Shown here: positions 43,695-52,738 of the stretch, one piece after another
Position numbering within the stretch: position 1 is the stretch's first letter
How the letters are laid out: each line of letters starts with the position of its first letter
From: Pseudomonadota bacterium
GTDB lineage: Bacteria > Pseudomonadota > Alphaproteobacteria > Rhodobacterales > Rhodobacteraceae
Direction: 5' to 3'
Length of the DNA: 64,000 nucleotides
Assembly (NCBI GenBank): GCA_021779835.1
Contig: JAJXZX010000012.1
Span: 40,272 to 104,271 of the forward strand
The notes under the pieces: model-generated
Seen by the model: the letters and a program-made list of their open reading frames with translations, nothing else
Told to the model about the DNA's origin: nothing
The model's database searches: none
Translations under genes and position numbers: made by a program

Positions 43695-44527
43695 TGACCG
43701 ACGAAAAGCCGAAATCCCACGGTCGCCTCTCGATTTCGGCTTCGGTCAAACCGCGTGAGCTCATGTCTGATACCCCCCGCATCAAGGGGGCGTGGACGGC
43801 CAAGATCATCACCCTGTTCCCAGAGGCTTTCCCCGGCACCTTGGGCCTGTCCCTGACGGGCAAAGCGCTTGACATGGGGCTATGGGCGCTGGAAACCATC
43901 GACCTGCGCCCTTTTGGCGATGGGCGGCACAAGAACGTCGATGACAACCCCTCGGGCGGTGGCGCCGGTATGGTCCTGCGCGCCGACATCGTGGGCAAGG
44001 CCCTTGATGAAGCGGCAATCGGCACACCGCCGGATCGCGCCAAATGGCCGGTCGTTTACCTGTCACCGCGCGGCAAGCCGTTCGATCAGGCCACGGCCCG
44101 CCGCTGGGCCGAAGGGGACGGCCTCACCCTGCTTTGCGGCCGTTTTGAGGGCGTGGACGAGCGGGTTTTGCAGCATTTTGGCATCGAAGAGGTCTCTTTG
44201 GGCGATTTTGTCCTTACCGGAGGAGAGATCGCCGCACAGGCCTTGATCGACGCGACAGTTCGCCTTATACCCCGCGTGCTTGGGAATCAGGCTTCCACCG
44301 AGGAGGAATCCTTCTCGGACGGCTTGCTTGAACACCCACAGTACACTCGACCCACCCTCTGGGAAGGCCGCGCGATACCGGAAGTTCTTCTCTCCGGCCA
44401 TCACGCGAAAATTGCCGACTGGAGACGTGGGATGGCCGAAAGGCTGACCAAGGAACGCAGACCTGACCTCTGGCGGGCTTACTGTGCGAAAGCAGGTAGG
44501 GACCCGGATGAAGACCGAGAGCTCTGA
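43694..44527 (+). CDS. trmD: tRNA (guanine-N1)-methyltransferase
   Basis: A 277-aa SPOUT methyltransferase making m1G37 in tRNA. The family core is ITLFPEAFPGTLGLSLTGKALDMGLW, RHKNVDDNPSGGGAGMVLRADIV, LLCGRFEGVDERVLQHFGIEEVSLGDFVLTGGEIAAQALIDATVRLIPRVLGN (SAM-binding knot) and LEHPQYTRP. The first start (43694) gives a roughly 24-residue polar extension; an internal ATG at 43763 would give the usual length. The TAATG overlap favours the longer form. Confidence 0.96.
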   Translation: MTDEKPKSHGRLSISASVKPRELMSDTPRIKGAWTAKIITLFPEAFPGTLGLSLTGKALDMGLWALETIDLRPFGDGRHKNVDDNPSGGGAGMVLRADIVGKALDEAAIGTPPDRAKWPVVYLSPRGKPFDQATARRWAEGDGLTLLCGRFEGVDERVLQHFGIEEVSLGDFVLTGGEIAAQALIDATVRLIPRVLGNQASTEEESFSDGLLEHPQYTRPTLWEGRAIPEVLLSGHHAKIADWRRGMAERLTKERRPDLWRAYCAKAGRDPDEDREL

Positions 44528-44575
44528 GGCGGCATCACATCGTGGGTAAACCGCGAGCATTGGAAAGGAATTGCG

Positions 44576-44950
44576 ATGGACCTGATCGCACAACTCGAAG
44601 CCGAGCAAATCGCGTCGCTTGGCAAGACCATCCCGGATTTCAAAGCCGGCGACACCGTTCGCGTCGGCTACAAAGTGACCGAAGGCACCCGCACCCGCGT
44701 GCAGGCCTATGAGGGCGTCTGCATCGCCCGCAAAGGCGGCGCGACCCTCGCGGCCTCGTTCACCGTCCGCAAAATCTCGTTCGGCGAGGGCGTGGAACGT
44801 GTGTTCCCGCTCTACTCGACCAACATCGACGCCATCGAAGTGGTGCGCCGCGGCCGTGTTCGCCGTGCCAAGCTGTACTACCTTCGTGATCGTCGCGGCA
44901 AATCGGCACGTATCGCCGAAGTCACCAATTACAAACCCAAGGGCGAATGA
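44576..44950 (+). CDS. rplS: 50S ribosomal protein L19
   Basis: A 124-aa protein: [92 protein letters not shown] is unmistakable for L19. AAAGGAA precedes the start. It follows trmD by 48 bp. Confidence 0.98.
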   Translation: MDLIAQLEAEQIASLGKTIPDFKAGDTVRVGYKVTEGTRTRVQAYEGVCIARKGGATLAASFTVRKISFGEGVERVFPLYSTNIDAIEVVRRGRVRRAKLYYLRDRRGKSARIAEVTNYKPKGE

Positions 44951-44961
44951 GGAGCGGGACG

Positions 44962-45183
44962 ATGAAACAGGATACCCACCCCGACTATCACATCATCGAC
45001 GTCAAAATGACCGATGGCTCCGTGTTCCAGACCCGCTCCACCTGGGGCAAAGCCGGCGACCAGATGGCACTCGACATCGACCCGCTTGCGCACCCGGCAT
45101 GGACCGGCGGCAACGCCAAACTGATGGACACCGGCGGCCGCGTGTCGAAGTTCAAGAACAAATACGCAGGCCTCGGCTTCTGA
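44962..45183 (+). CDS. rpmE: 50S ribosomal protein L31
   Basis: A 73-aa protein: [29 protein letters not shown], then [37 protein letters not shown]. It has no zinc-binding cysteines, so it is the Zn-independent form usual in alphaproteobacteria. The start at 44962 follows GAGGAGCGGG. An ATG at 44947 overlapping the rplS stop is inside that ribosome site. Confidence 0.96.
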   Translation: MKQDTHPDYHIIDVKMTDGSVFQTRSTWGKAGDQMALDIDPLAHPAWTGGNAKLMDTGGRVSKFKNKYAGLGF

Positions 45184-45202
45184 GACCGGCGAAATCAACG
45201 AC

Positions 45203-45232
45203 AAAAGGCGCTCTATCCGGGGCGCCTTTTTT
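45203..45232 (+). terminator. Intrinsic terminator of the rpsP-rpmE operon
   Basis: AAAAGGCGC (45203-45211) pairs with GCGCCTTTT (45222-45230), followed by more T. It is a textbook stem and U-run 20 bp after rpmE. Confidence 0.9.
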
Positions 45233-45276
45233 GTTTACGGCTTCTCCGGGCGCGCACACTTTGGCATAGTGGCGGC

Positions 45277-45702
45277 ATGATCCGCGCCCTGATCCTCCTG
45301 ACTGTCCTTGCCACGCCTGCGGGCGCGCAATCGGTCTTTGACCGCGCGGCGGGCCTTTACGGTAGCGCCACCGACCCCGCCGCATCCTGCACCACCAATC
45401 CGCACCACCTTGCTTTCATGGCGGCGCCGCCCCACGCCATCTTTACTTGGGCGCACCCGGTGCAGGACCACGTCGGCCAAACCCGCGCCCATGCCCGCTA
45501 TGATATTCTGGCCTATGACGACAGCTCCATCACCCTGCGGCTGGAGGGGCAGGATCTGCATACCGACAGCGGCGGGCAGGCAATCTGGATCCTGCGTCTG
45601 ACCAGCAACCCCGAAGGCTACTGCTGGGGGCGCACCGACTGGCCCGATGTGCGCTGCGTCGAGCCTGCTGTGCGCTGCGGGGAACAGGCGCCAACCTCCT
45701 GA
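45277..45702 (+). CDS. Small secreted protein of unknown function
   Basis: A 141-aa protein with a Sec signal (MIRALILLTVLATPAGA) and a mature part with four cysteines (SCTTNP, YCWGR, RCVEP, RCGEQ) that could form two disulfides in the periplasm. The central section HARYDILAYDDSSITLRLEGQDLHTDSGGQAIWILRLTSNPEGYCW looks like beta-strands. It is similar in feel to short conserved Rhodobacterales proteins; no family is assigned. It lies between the ribosomal operon and mipZ. Confidence 0.7.
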   Translation: MIRALILLTVLATPAGAQSVFDRAAGLYGSATDPAASCTTNPHHLAFMAAPPHAIFTWAHPVQDHVGQTRAHARYDILAYDDSSITLRLEGQDLHTDSGGQAIWILRLTSNPEGYCWGRTDWPDVRCVEPAVRCGEQAPTS

Positions 45703-45792
45703 TCGCACCGCGCCACTTCCGGCTTCCCTCGCGCCTTTGCGCCCCGTATAGGGCTTTCAACAAGACGACGAACGACAGGAAAAGGTCTGGCG

Positions 45793-46602
45793 ATGGCGCA
45801 TATTATCGTTGTGGGGAACGAAAAGGGTGGCTCGGGTAAATCGACCACCTGCATGCACGTGGCGACAGCGCTTTCTCGCATGGGGCACCGCGTTGGCGCG
45901 CTGGACCTCGACCTGCGCCAGCGCAGCTTTGCCCGCTATATCGAGAATCGCCGCGCCTATCTTGCCCGCTCGGGCCTCAACCTGCCCACGCCCGACTATC
46001 GCGACCTGCCAGAGACGACGCCCGATGCGCTGGCCCCCAATGAGAATATCTACGACCATCGCCTGTCCGCCGCGGTCGCAGAGCTGGAGCCGGTGTCGGA
46101 TTTCATCGTGATCGACTGCCCCGGCTCGCACACCCGCCTGAGCCAGGTTGCGCATTCGCTGGCCGACACGCTGATTACGCCGCTGAATGACAGCTTCGTC
46201 GATTTCGACTTGCTGGCCCACATCGACGCGGAAACCGGCAAGGTGCTTGGCCCCTCGATCTATGCAGAGATGGTGTGGAATGCGCGGCAACTGCGCGCCA
46301 AGGCCGGGCTGAAGCCGATCGACTGGATCGTGTTGCGCAACCGTTTGGGCGCGCAACAGATGCACAACAAGAAGAAGGTGGGCAAGGCGCTCGACGACCT
46401 GTCGCGCCGCATCGGCTTTCGCGTAGCACCGGGCTTTTCCGAACGCGTGATTTTCCGCGAATTGTTCCCGCGCGGCCTGACTCTGCTCGACCTCAAAGAG
46501 GTCGGCGTCGAGCATCTGAACCTCTCCAACATCGCGGCGCGCCAAGAAGTGCGCGACCTGTTGAACGAGCTTAAGCTGCCGGGTGTGCGCGGCGACTTCT
46601 GA
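45793..46602 (+). CDS. mipZ: Division-plane positioning ATPase MipZ
   Basis: A 269-aa ParA/MinD-type ATPase. It has the deviant Walker A GNEKGGSGKSTTCMHVATALSRMGHRVGALDLDLRQRSFARYIENR, the switch FIVIDCPGSHTRLSQVAHSLADTLITPLNDSFVDFDLLA and the MipZ-specific RNRLGAQQMHNKKKVGKAL...SERVIFRELFPRGLTLLDL. MipZ dimers set a gradient from ParB at the poles and inhibit FtsZ away from midcell. AAGG lies ahead of the start. It is confined to alphaproteobacteria, supporting the taxonomic placement. Confidence 0.95.
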   Translation: MAHIIVVGNEKGGSGKSTTCMHVATALSRMGHRVGALDLDLRQRSFARYIENRRAYLARSGLNLPTPDYRDLPETTPDALAPNENIYDHRLSAAVAELEPVSDFIVIDCPGSHTRLSQVAHSLADTLITPLNDSFVDFDLLAHIDAETGKVLGPSIYAEMVWNARQLRAKAGLKPIDWIVLRNRLGAQQMHNKKKVGKALDDLSRRIGFRVAPGFSERVIFRELFPRGLTLLDLKEVGVEHLNLSNIAARQEVRDLLNELKLPGVRGDF

Positions 46603-46726
46603 ACAGATGATGCATGTGGCGCCGCCGTTGCGGCACCAGCATGGATTTCAAGCGCGCTTCAAAGATCGCGTCGGTTTCACGATTGCTGCCCAGCAAGCGT
46701 TCGATCAAGTGACGACCAATATCCAT
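46571..46726 (-). CDS. Possible small basic protein, unknown
   Basis: A 51-codon frame (MDIGRHLIERLLGSNRETD at its start) with GAGGA about 8 nt upstream and codon choices like neighbouring genes (CTG, GCG, CGC). The product would be Arg/His-rich with an amphipathic N-terminus, of unknown function. Its last 32 bp overlap the 3' end of mipZ on the other strand. It may be a chance frame; a longer start at 46759 is also open. Confidence 0.3.
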   Translation of the reverse strand: MDIGRHLIERLLGSNRETDAIFEARLKSMLVPQRRRHMHHLFRSRRAHPAA

Positions 46727-47176
46727 TTTCCGTGTCCTCATTTTGCCCCGTTGCCTCAAGCTTCGGTGCGAAACCGGGCCGAACTATGACCGAAGCGTGC
46801 CGGTTCGATGCCCATGTTTTTGTGCCTCGCCACAATCGTTTTCCCGATTCGCGGTAAAGGCGCGATAGCGAACGTCGCGCCCCTCAATTCGGGATGAAAC
46901 GAGCGAGACCGAAAGGAAACCTTGTAATTTTCGGCTGGATTGGGCGATCACACACAACTCAAAGATGTCACAAATGCTTCACACTATGTCATATGAGGTT
47001 CAAACTGCAGTGATACCGACCCCAAGACGAAAGTCGTCATCTCCTCGCTTGCCTTGTCACATATTCGGCAGTTAGCTGTTTGCACTTGAGTGAACGGGCG
47101 GGCGGGAAAGACGCGGGCAAGGGCCCCGCAACAGTAACGGCTCGGCACCGTAAGCATTAACAGGGAGCTACCCGAC
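46603..47176. other. 574-bp intergenic region upstream of the ABC operon
   Basis: Apart from the doubtful small minus-strand frame, no gene is seen. The part at 46900-47080 is notably less GC-rich than the surroundings, with stretches such as CACAAATGCTTCACACTATGT and TTGTCACATATTCGGCAG, so the promoter and regulatory sites of the binding-protein gene probably lie here. No convincing riboswitch fold was recognised. Confidence 0.5.
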
Positions 47177-48283
47177 ATGAACCTGAAACATCATCTCGTC
47201 CTTTCGGCAAGCGCAGCGGCGCTGTTTGCCTCCGCAGGCATTGCCTCCGCAGGCAACCTCGACAGCCTCTATGCGGCCGCCAAGACTGAAGGCCAATTGA
47301 CCGTCATCGCCTTGCCGCACGACTGGTGCGCCTACGGCGACGTCATTGCCGGCTTCAAAGCCAAATATCCGGGCATCACCGTCAACGAACTGAACCCCGA
47401 CGCAGGTTCGGGCGACGAAGTGCAGGCCATCAAGGCGAACAAGGACAACAAAGGCCCGCAGGCGCCGGACGTCATCGACGTCGGTCTGTCCTTTGGTCCT
47501 TCGGCCAAGGCAGACGGCCTGATCCAGGCGTATAAAGTCTCGACCTGGGACACGATCCCGGCCAGCGCCAAGGATGCCGATGGCTTTTGGTATGGCGACT
47601 ATTACGGCGTGATGGCCTTTGGTGTGAACAAAGACCTCGTCAAGAACGCGCCCGCCGATTGGGCCGATCTGGCGAAGCCGGAATACGCCAACGCCGTGGC
47701 GCTCGCGGGTGATCCGCGCTCTGCCAACCAGGCGATCCTGTCGGTTATGGCGGCAGGCATGTCCACCGGCGCCAAAGCGGGCAAGGATTCCGGCGACGCT
47801 GGCCTCAAATACTTCGCCGCGCTGAACAAGGCCGGTAACTTCGTGCCGGTCGTGGGCAAGTCGGGCACCATCGCCCAAGGCGCGACCCCGATCGTCGTCG
47901 CCTGGGACTATAACCTGCTGGCGTGGAAAAACAGCCTGAAGGGCAACCCGCCGATGGACGTGATCGTGCCGAAAACCGGTGTTGTCGCGGGCGTCTACGT
48001 TCAGGCGATCAGCGCCTATGCGCCGCACATCAACGCGGCCAAACTGTGGATGGAGTATCTGTATTCCGACGAAGGTCAGCTTGGCTGGCTGAAGGGCTAC
48101 TGCCACCCGATCCGCTTCAACGATCTGGCTGCCCGCAAGGCAATCCCGCAGGCTCTGATGGACGCGCTGCCGCCGGCAGAGGGTTACGCCAAGGCCGTCT
48201 TCCCGACGCTTGACGAGCAAGCCGCGAGCAAAACTGCCGTCGTCGGTGGTTGGGACACGGTTGTCGGCGCCAACGTCAAGTAA
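47177..48283 (+). CDS. ABC transporter periplasmic binding protein (polyamine/iron/phosphonate type)
   Basis: A 368-aa family-1-like solute-binding protein with signal peptide MNLKHHLVLSASAAALFASAGIASA. The mature part has VIALPHDWCAYGDVIAGFKAKYPGITVNEL, PDVIDVGLSFGPSAKADGLIQAYK, WYGDYYGVMAFGVNKDLVKNAP and GTIAQGATPIVVAWDYNLLAWKN, typical of the PotD/FbpA/PhnS cluster. Two Cys occur (DWCAYG and GYCHPI). The gene is followed by a strong hairpin and then two permeases and an ATPase. The ligand is uncertain: polyamine, ferric iron or 2-aminoethylphosphonate-like compounds. Confidence 0.85.
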   Translation: MNLKHHLVLSASAAALFASAGIASAGNLDSLYAAAKTEGQLTVIALPHDWCAYGDVIAGFKAKYPGITVNELNPDAGSGDEVQAIKANKDNKGPQAPDVIDVGLSFGPSAKADGLIQAYKVSTWDTIPASAKDADGFWYGDYYGVMAFGVNKDLVKNAPADWADLAKPEYANAVALAGDPRSANQAILSVMAAGMSTGAKAGKDSGDAGLKYFAALNKAGNFVPVVGKSGTIAQGATPIVVAWDYNLLAWKNSLKGNPPMDVIVPKTGVVAGVYVQAISAYAPHINAAKLWMEYLYSDEGQLGWLKGYCHPIRFNDLAARKAIPQALMDALPPAEGYAKAVFPTLDEQAASKTAVVGGWDTVVGANVK

Positions 48284-48302
48284 GCTGGCTCCACACCATT
48301 AG

Positions 48303-48336
48303 GGTTCGCCCCGCATTGACTGCGGGGCGAACCTTT
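48303..48336 (+). other. Strong intercistronic stem-loop after the binding-protein gene
   Basis: A perfect 13-bp stem (GGTTCGCCCCGCA / TGCGGGGCGAACC) with a 5-nt loop, followed by only TTT. It probably lets through a minority of transcripts and stabilises the binding-protein message, as is common in ABC importer operons. Confidence 0.8.
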
Positions 48337-48371
48337 CCGCATTAACAGACCTACCGGCAGGACAAAGCGGC

Positions 48372-49259
48372 ATGACAGATCCCAATTCCACCGCACCCGT
48401 CGCGCCAAACCGGCGCAGGTGGTCGATGAACTGGCTGGGCATTTTGCCGTTTGCCGCCTTCGTGCTGATGTTCCTGATCCTGCCCACGCTTAACATCGTG
48501 CTGGGCGCGTTTCAGACCTCGACCGGCGGCTTTACCCTCGACAATATCCGGGAATTGAACAGCGACCTGATCCGCTCTGCCTATTTCATCTCGATCAAGA
48601 TCAGCCTGATTTCGGCGCTGTTCGGCTGCGCCATCGGGTTTGGCATGGCGGCCGGCATGGTGTTCGGCGACTTGCCAAAATGGCTGCGCGGCCCGCTTTT
48701 GACCTTTTCCGGCGTGGCGTCAAACTTCGCGGGCGTGCCGCTGGCCTTCGCTTTCATCGCGACACTTGGCCCGGTCGGTGTTGTCACCGTATTCCTGCGC
48801 ACGCAGATTGGCATCGACCTGCGCATGTTGGGCTTCAACCTGCTGACGTATTACGGCCTTATCATCGTCTACCTGTTTTTCCAGATCCCCCTGATGATCC
48901 TCATCATCACCCCGGCGCTGGACGGCATGAAAAAGGAATGGCGCGAGGCCGCTTCGATCCTTGGTGCCACCGGCCTGCAATACTGGTGGTATGTCGCCCT
49001 GCCGATCCTGTTTCCCGCCCTTCTGGGCACCTTCGCACTGCTCTTCGCCAACGCGTTCGGCGCGGTCGCCACGGCCTATGCGCTGGCTGGCCCCGCCTTT
49101 ACCCTGGTGCCGATCACGCTCTTTTCGCAGATCCGCGGTGACGTGCTGGGCAATCCGCAATTGGGCTTTGCGCTCGCCTTTGGCATGATCCTGATTACCG
49201 GCGTTGCCAACGTGATCTACATCGTGCTGCGCACCCGTGCCGAGAGGTGGATGAAATGA
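48372..49259 (+). CDS. ABC transporter permease 1 (PotB/PhnU type)
   Basis: A 295-aa inner-membrane protein with six helices after a cytoplasmic N-terminus (APNRRRWSMNW). The EAA loop is EWREAASILGATGLQYWWYVALPILFP, and the fold matches BPD_transp_1 subunits of polyamine, iron or phosphonate importers. It couples with the ATPase through the EAA loop. Its stop overlaps the second permease start in ATGA. Confidence 0.9.
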   Translation: MTDPNSTAPVAPNRRRWSMNWLGILPFAAFVLMFLILPTLNIVLGAFQTSTGGFTLDNIRELNSDLIRSAYFISIKISLISALFGCAIGFGMAAGMVFGDLPKWLRGPLLTFSGVASNFAGVPLAFAFIATLGPVGVVTVFLRTQIGIDLRMLGFNLLTYYGLIIVYLFFQIPLMILIITPALDGMKKEWREAASILGATGLQYWWYVALPILFPALLGTFALLFANAFGAVATAYALAGPAFTLVPITLFSQIRGDVLGNPQLGFALAFGMILITGVANVIYIVLRTRAERWMK

Positions 49260-50044
49260 GCGCGAAACGCATCTGGGCGTGGTTCTTTATCCTGTTCGGC
49301 ATGGTCTATTTCCTGCTGCCGCTGTTCGGCATGTTCCAGTTCTCGCTGAAGATGCTGCGCGGGCGCTACAGTTTCGAGGCTTACCGTGTCGTCCTGCGCG
49401 ATCCGCAGTTTCAGACCACGTTCGGCTACTCGGTGGTCCTGGCGCTGCTGACCATCGTGATCGGCACGCTGATTGTGGTGCCGACGGCCTATTGGGTGCG
49501 CCTGAAACTGCCGCGCGCGCGCCCGTTCGTGGAGTTCGTCACGCTTTTGCCGCTGGTGATCCCGCCGATCGTCATCGTGTTCGGCTACATCCGGCTTTAC
49601 AACACCTCCTCGATCCTCCCGCTGACCGGTAGCTGGATCGGCACCAATATTCTGGTCCTGTTTGGCTACACCACGCTGGCGCTGCCCTACATGTATCGCG
49701 CCGTCGATACCGGTCTGCGCGCCATTGACGTCGCCACCCTGACCGAAGCGGCGCAAAGCCTTGGCGCAAGCTGGGTCACGATCCTCGCCCGGGTGATCCT
49801 GCCCAACGTGCTGGTGTCGGTGCTGTCGGGCGCGTTTCTGACCTTCGCCATCGTGATCGGCGAATATGTCTTTGCGGCGCTTTTGAACCTCAACACCTTC
49901 GGGCCTTACATGGTCTGGATGGGCGGCAACCGCGCCTATGAACCCTCGGCGCTGGCGGTGATCGCCTTTGGCATCACATGGGTCTGCATGGGCCTGATCC
50001 AACTCGTCACGCACTTCTCGAAACACACCAAGGCAAAGCGGTAA
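49256..50044 (+). CDS. ABC transporter permease 2 (PotC/PhnV type)
   Basis: A 262-aa membrane protein with six helices. The EAA loop is TLTEAAQSLGASWVTILARVILPNVLVSVLSGAFL. The start at 49256 (MSAKRIWAWFFILFG) is fixed by the 4-bp overlap with permease 1; an upstream in-frame ATG at 49247 lies inside that gene. It forms a heterodimer with permease 1. Confidence 0.9.
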   Translation: MSAKRIWAWFFILFGMVYFLLPLFGMFQFSLKMLRGRYSFEAYRVVLRDPQFQTTFGYSVVLALLTIVIGTLIVVPTAYWVRLKLPRARPFVEFVTLLPLVIPPIVIVFGYIRLYNTSSILPLTGSWIGTNILVLFGYTTLALPYMYRAVDTGLRAIDVATLTEAAQSLGASWVTILARVILPNVLVSVLSGAFLTFAIVIGEYVFAALLNLNTFGPYMVWMGGNRAYEPSALAVIAFGITWVCMGLIQLVTHFSKHTKAKR

Positions 50045-50047
50045 CTC

Positions 50048-51103
50048 ATGTCCTTCCTCAACCTCGAACATCTGGAAAAATTCTTCGGCCCGACGCGCGT
50101 GGTCAAGGATTTCAACCTCTCGGTCGAGAAGGGAGAGTTCATTTCCCTGCTCGGCCCCTCTGGCTGTGGCAAGACGACCGTTCTGCGCATGGTCGCGGGG
50201 TTCGAATCCCCCACCACCGGCGCGATTACCATCGACGGGCAGAACATGGTGGGCCTCGCCGCCAACCGCCGCAAAATCGGCATGGTGTTTCAGGCCTACG
50301 CGCTGTTCCCCAACCTGACCGTGGCGCAGAACGTGGGCTTTGGCCTGCGCATCGCCAAGGTGGACAAGGCCACCATCGCCCGGCGTGTGGCAGAGATGCT
50401 GGCCATCGTCGGCCTTGGCGAGTTCGGCAATCGCTTTCCGTTCCAACTGTCGGGCGGTCAGCAACAGCGCGTTGCACTGGCGCGCGCGCTGGCACCGCAA
50501 CCGCAAGTGTTGCTGCTGGACGAGCCGCTTTCGGCGCTAGACGCCAAAATCCGCGTCTCCTTGCGCGAAGAAATCCGCGCCATCCAAAAGAAGCTTGGCA
50601 TCACCACCATCTTCGTGACCCACGATCAGGAAGAGGCGTTGTCGATGTCGGACCGCGTCGTCGTCATGCACAATGGCATCGCCTCGCAGACCGGCGCGCC
50701 ATTTGAGATTTACAGCCGCCCCACCACCCGCTTTGTAGCGGAATTCGTTGGCACGCTGAACCTGCTGACCGCCACCGTCATCGACGCCGATACCGGCACC
50801 GTTCGCATTGGCGACACGAATGTCGCGCTGAACCGCCCGCTGCCGGGCAAAACCGGCACGATAAGCCTCGCGCTACGCCCGGAAGTCGTGACACTTGGGC
50901 CAAGCGCTGGCCGCGAGATCACCTTGAAAGGCCGCATCACCGAGGTGCATTTCCTTGGCTCGGTGATCCGCATCCGCATCGACCTTGGCGGCAACTCGGT
51001 GCTGCTCGACACCTTCAACACGCCCGACACCCCGCCCCCGGCAGTTGGAACAGATGCCGAAATCAGCGTGGCGGAACGCGATCTTATGGTGTTGGAGGAC
51101 TGA
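50048..51103 (+). CDS. ABC transporter ATP-binding protein (PotA/FbpC type, TOBE domain)
   Basis: A 351-aa ATPase. Walker A is GPSGCGKTT, the Q-loop is MVFQAYALFPNLTV, the signature is LSGGQQQRVALARA, Walker B is VLLLDEPLSALD, and the switch is THDQEEA. The C-terminal ~110 residues form a TOBE domain (ALRPEVVTLGPSAGREITLKGRITEVHFLGSVIRIRIDLGG). It is 3 bp after permease 2. TOBE-bearing ATPases serve polyamine, iron and similar importers. Confidence 0.92.
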   Translation: MSFLNLEHLEKFFGPTRVVKDFNLSVEKGEFISLLGPSGCGKTTVLRMVAGFESPTTGAITIDGQNMVGLAANRRKIGMVFQAYALFPNLTVAQNVGFGLRIAKVDKATIARRVAEMLAIVGLGEFGNRFPFQLSGGQQQRVALARALAPQPQVLLLDEPLSALDAKIRVSLREEIRAIQKKLGITTIFVTHDQEEALSMSDRVVVMHNGIASQTGAPFEIYSRPTTRFVAEFVGTLNLLTATVIDADTGTVRIGDTNVALNRPLPGKTGTISLALRPEVVTLGPSAGREITLKGRITEVHFLGSVIRIRIDLGGNSVLLDTFNTPDTPPPAVGTDAEISVAERDLMVLED

Positions 51104-51144
51104 TGCGTGTAAGACACCGTCCATAGTAGTGGTGGTGATATTTT

Positions 51145-52167
51145 ATGACGCGCAAGATCCTCTTGACGGGCGGGGCCGGCTACATCGGCTCTCACACCTA
51201 CGCCGCGTTGTGTGAGGCGGGCTATGATGTCGCCATACTCGACAATTTCGACAACGCGCGCCCGGACGTGCCGGACCGGCTGGAGGTTATTACCGGCAAA
51301 CCCGTCACCGTGCATCGCTGCGACATCCTTGACCCCGCAGCGCTTGCCCGCGTGTTCGCCTCTGACCATTTCGACGGCGTCGTGCATTTCGCCGCGCGCA
51401 AGGCGGTGGGCGAATCCCAACGCATGCCGCTTGAATATATCGAGACGAACTGCACTGGCCTCATCAACCTCTTGAAGGCGATGCGCGCGGCAGAGGTGTT
51501 CAATATCGTCTTTTCGTCCTCTGCCACCGTCTATGCGCCCACCACCGACTGGCCGATCCCCGAAGGCGCGGCCTTGGGCTATGCCAGCACCTATGCCTAT
51601 ACCAAGCTGATGGGCGAGCAGATCATCGCGCAAGTAGCGGCCGCCGACCCGCGCTGGCACTATGGCGTCCTGCGCTATTTCAACCCGGCAGGCGCGCATA
51701 CCTCGGCGCTGCTGGGCGAGGATCCGTCGGATATCCCCAACAACCTGATGCCCTATATCGCCAAGGTCGCTACCGGAGAACTTCCTGCCCTTAACGTCTT
51801 TGGCAACGATTACCCCACGCCCGATGGCACCGGCGTGCGTGACTACATCCATGTCATGGATCTTGCCCGCGGACATGTCCTGTCGCTGACCGAACTGATC
51901 GAGCGGGGCAACAGCCACACCCTCAACCTTGGCACTGGGCAGGGGTATTCGGTCCTCGACATGCTCAACGCCTATTCGCGCGCCTGCGGGAAAGAGCTGC
52001 CCTACGTCGTCGCACCCCGGCGCGAGGGGGATCTGGATTGCTATTATGGCGACCCGACCAAGGCCGAAGCCCTGCTGGGCTTTCGCGCCGAACGCGGGCT
52101 GGATGCGATGTGCGCCGATAGCTGGGCCTGGGTCTCGCGCAAATCCAACATGCGCGGTCAGGGCTAA
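51145..52167 (+). CDS. galE: UDP-glucose 4-epimerase
   Basis: A 340-aa extended SDR enzyme interconverting UDP-glucose and UDP-galactose. The NAD motif is LLTGGAGYIGSHTY, the Ser-Tyr-Lys triad is FSSSATVYAP then YAYTKLMGE (Tyr-x3-Lys), and YFNPAGAHTSALLGEDP and DGTGVRDYIHVMDLARGH are GalE signatures. It starts 41 bp after the ABC ATPase and could be co-transcribed, though functionally unrelated. It supplies activated sugars for surface glycans. Confidence 0.95.
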   Translation: MTRKILLTGGAGYIGSHTYAALCEAGYDVAILDNFDNARPDVPDRLEVITGKPVTVHRCDILDPAALARVFASDHFDGVVHFAARKAVGESQRMPLEYIETNCTGLINLLKAMRAAEVFNIVFSSSATVYAPTTDWPIPEGAALGYASTYAYTKLMGEQIIAQVAAADPRWHYGVLRYFNPAGAHTSALLGEDPSDIPNNLMPYIAKVATGELPALNVFGNDYPTPDGTGVRDYIHVMDLARGHVLSLTELIERGNSHTLNLGTGQGYSVLDMLNAYSRACGKELPYVVAPRREGDLDCYYGDPTKAEALLGFRAERGLDAMCADSWAWVSRKSNMRGQG

Positions 52168-52273
52168 GCCCGCGTGACTTAGCGTCATCCGGCGCAATAC
52201 CGTCCCGGTCCGGGTTGTTCCCGCGACCCTACCTCCCATATCCTTCGGCAGGACCAGCCCGAGGAGACCGACC

Positions 52274-52735
52274 ATGCGCATCACCGTGAACGGCACGCCG
52301 CGAGAGGTGAGCGCCAGGCCCGACACCCCGCTTCTTTGGGTGCTGCGTGATGAGTTGGGCATGACCGGCACCAAATTCGGCTGCGGCGCGGGGCTTTGTG
52401 GCGCCTGCACCGTGCAGGTGAACGGCGTCGCGCAACGCTCCTGCCAGATGGCGCTTGGTGACGTGGGCTCCGCACAGATCACCACGATCGAGGGGATCGG
52501 CACGCCCGAGAAACTCTCCGTCCTGCAAACCGTCTGGGTCGAGCATCAGGTCGCGCAATGCGGCTACTGCCAGTCGGGCCAGATCATGCAGGCGGCAGCG
52601 CTGCTTGCCACCACACCGCGGCCCACCGACACCGAAATCGATGACGCGATGTCCGGCAACCTGTGCCGCTGCGGCACATACCCGCGCATCCGCGCCGCAA
52701 TCCACGACGCCGCCCAGCGTCTGCAAAAGGTGTAA
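52274..52735 (+). CDS. iorA: Isoquinoline 1-oxidoreductase-like small subunit (2Fe-2S)
   Basis: A 153-aa electron-transfer subunit of the xanthine oxidase family. The plant-type cluster has [15 protein letters not shown] and an upstream Cys; the second helical cluster has [11 protein letters not shown] and [10 protein letters not shown]. It carries electrons from the molybdenum centre in the partner subunit to an external acceptor. It starts 3 bp before the large-subunit gene. The real substrate is probably an N-heterocycle or aldehyde. Confidence 0.93.
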   Translation: MRITVNGTPREVSARPDTPLLWVLRDELGMTGTKFGCGAGLCGACTVQVNGVAQRSCQMALGDVGSAQITTIEGIGTPEKLSVLQTVWVEHQVAQCGYCQSGQIMQAAALLATTPRPTDTEIDDAMSGNLCRCGTYPRIRAAIHDAAQRLQKV

Positions 52736-52738
52736 GCC

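Noticed and set aside
50710..52503. 597-codon minus-strand frame over galE
   Set aside because: Antisense to galE and the ABC ATPase, without recognisable domains.
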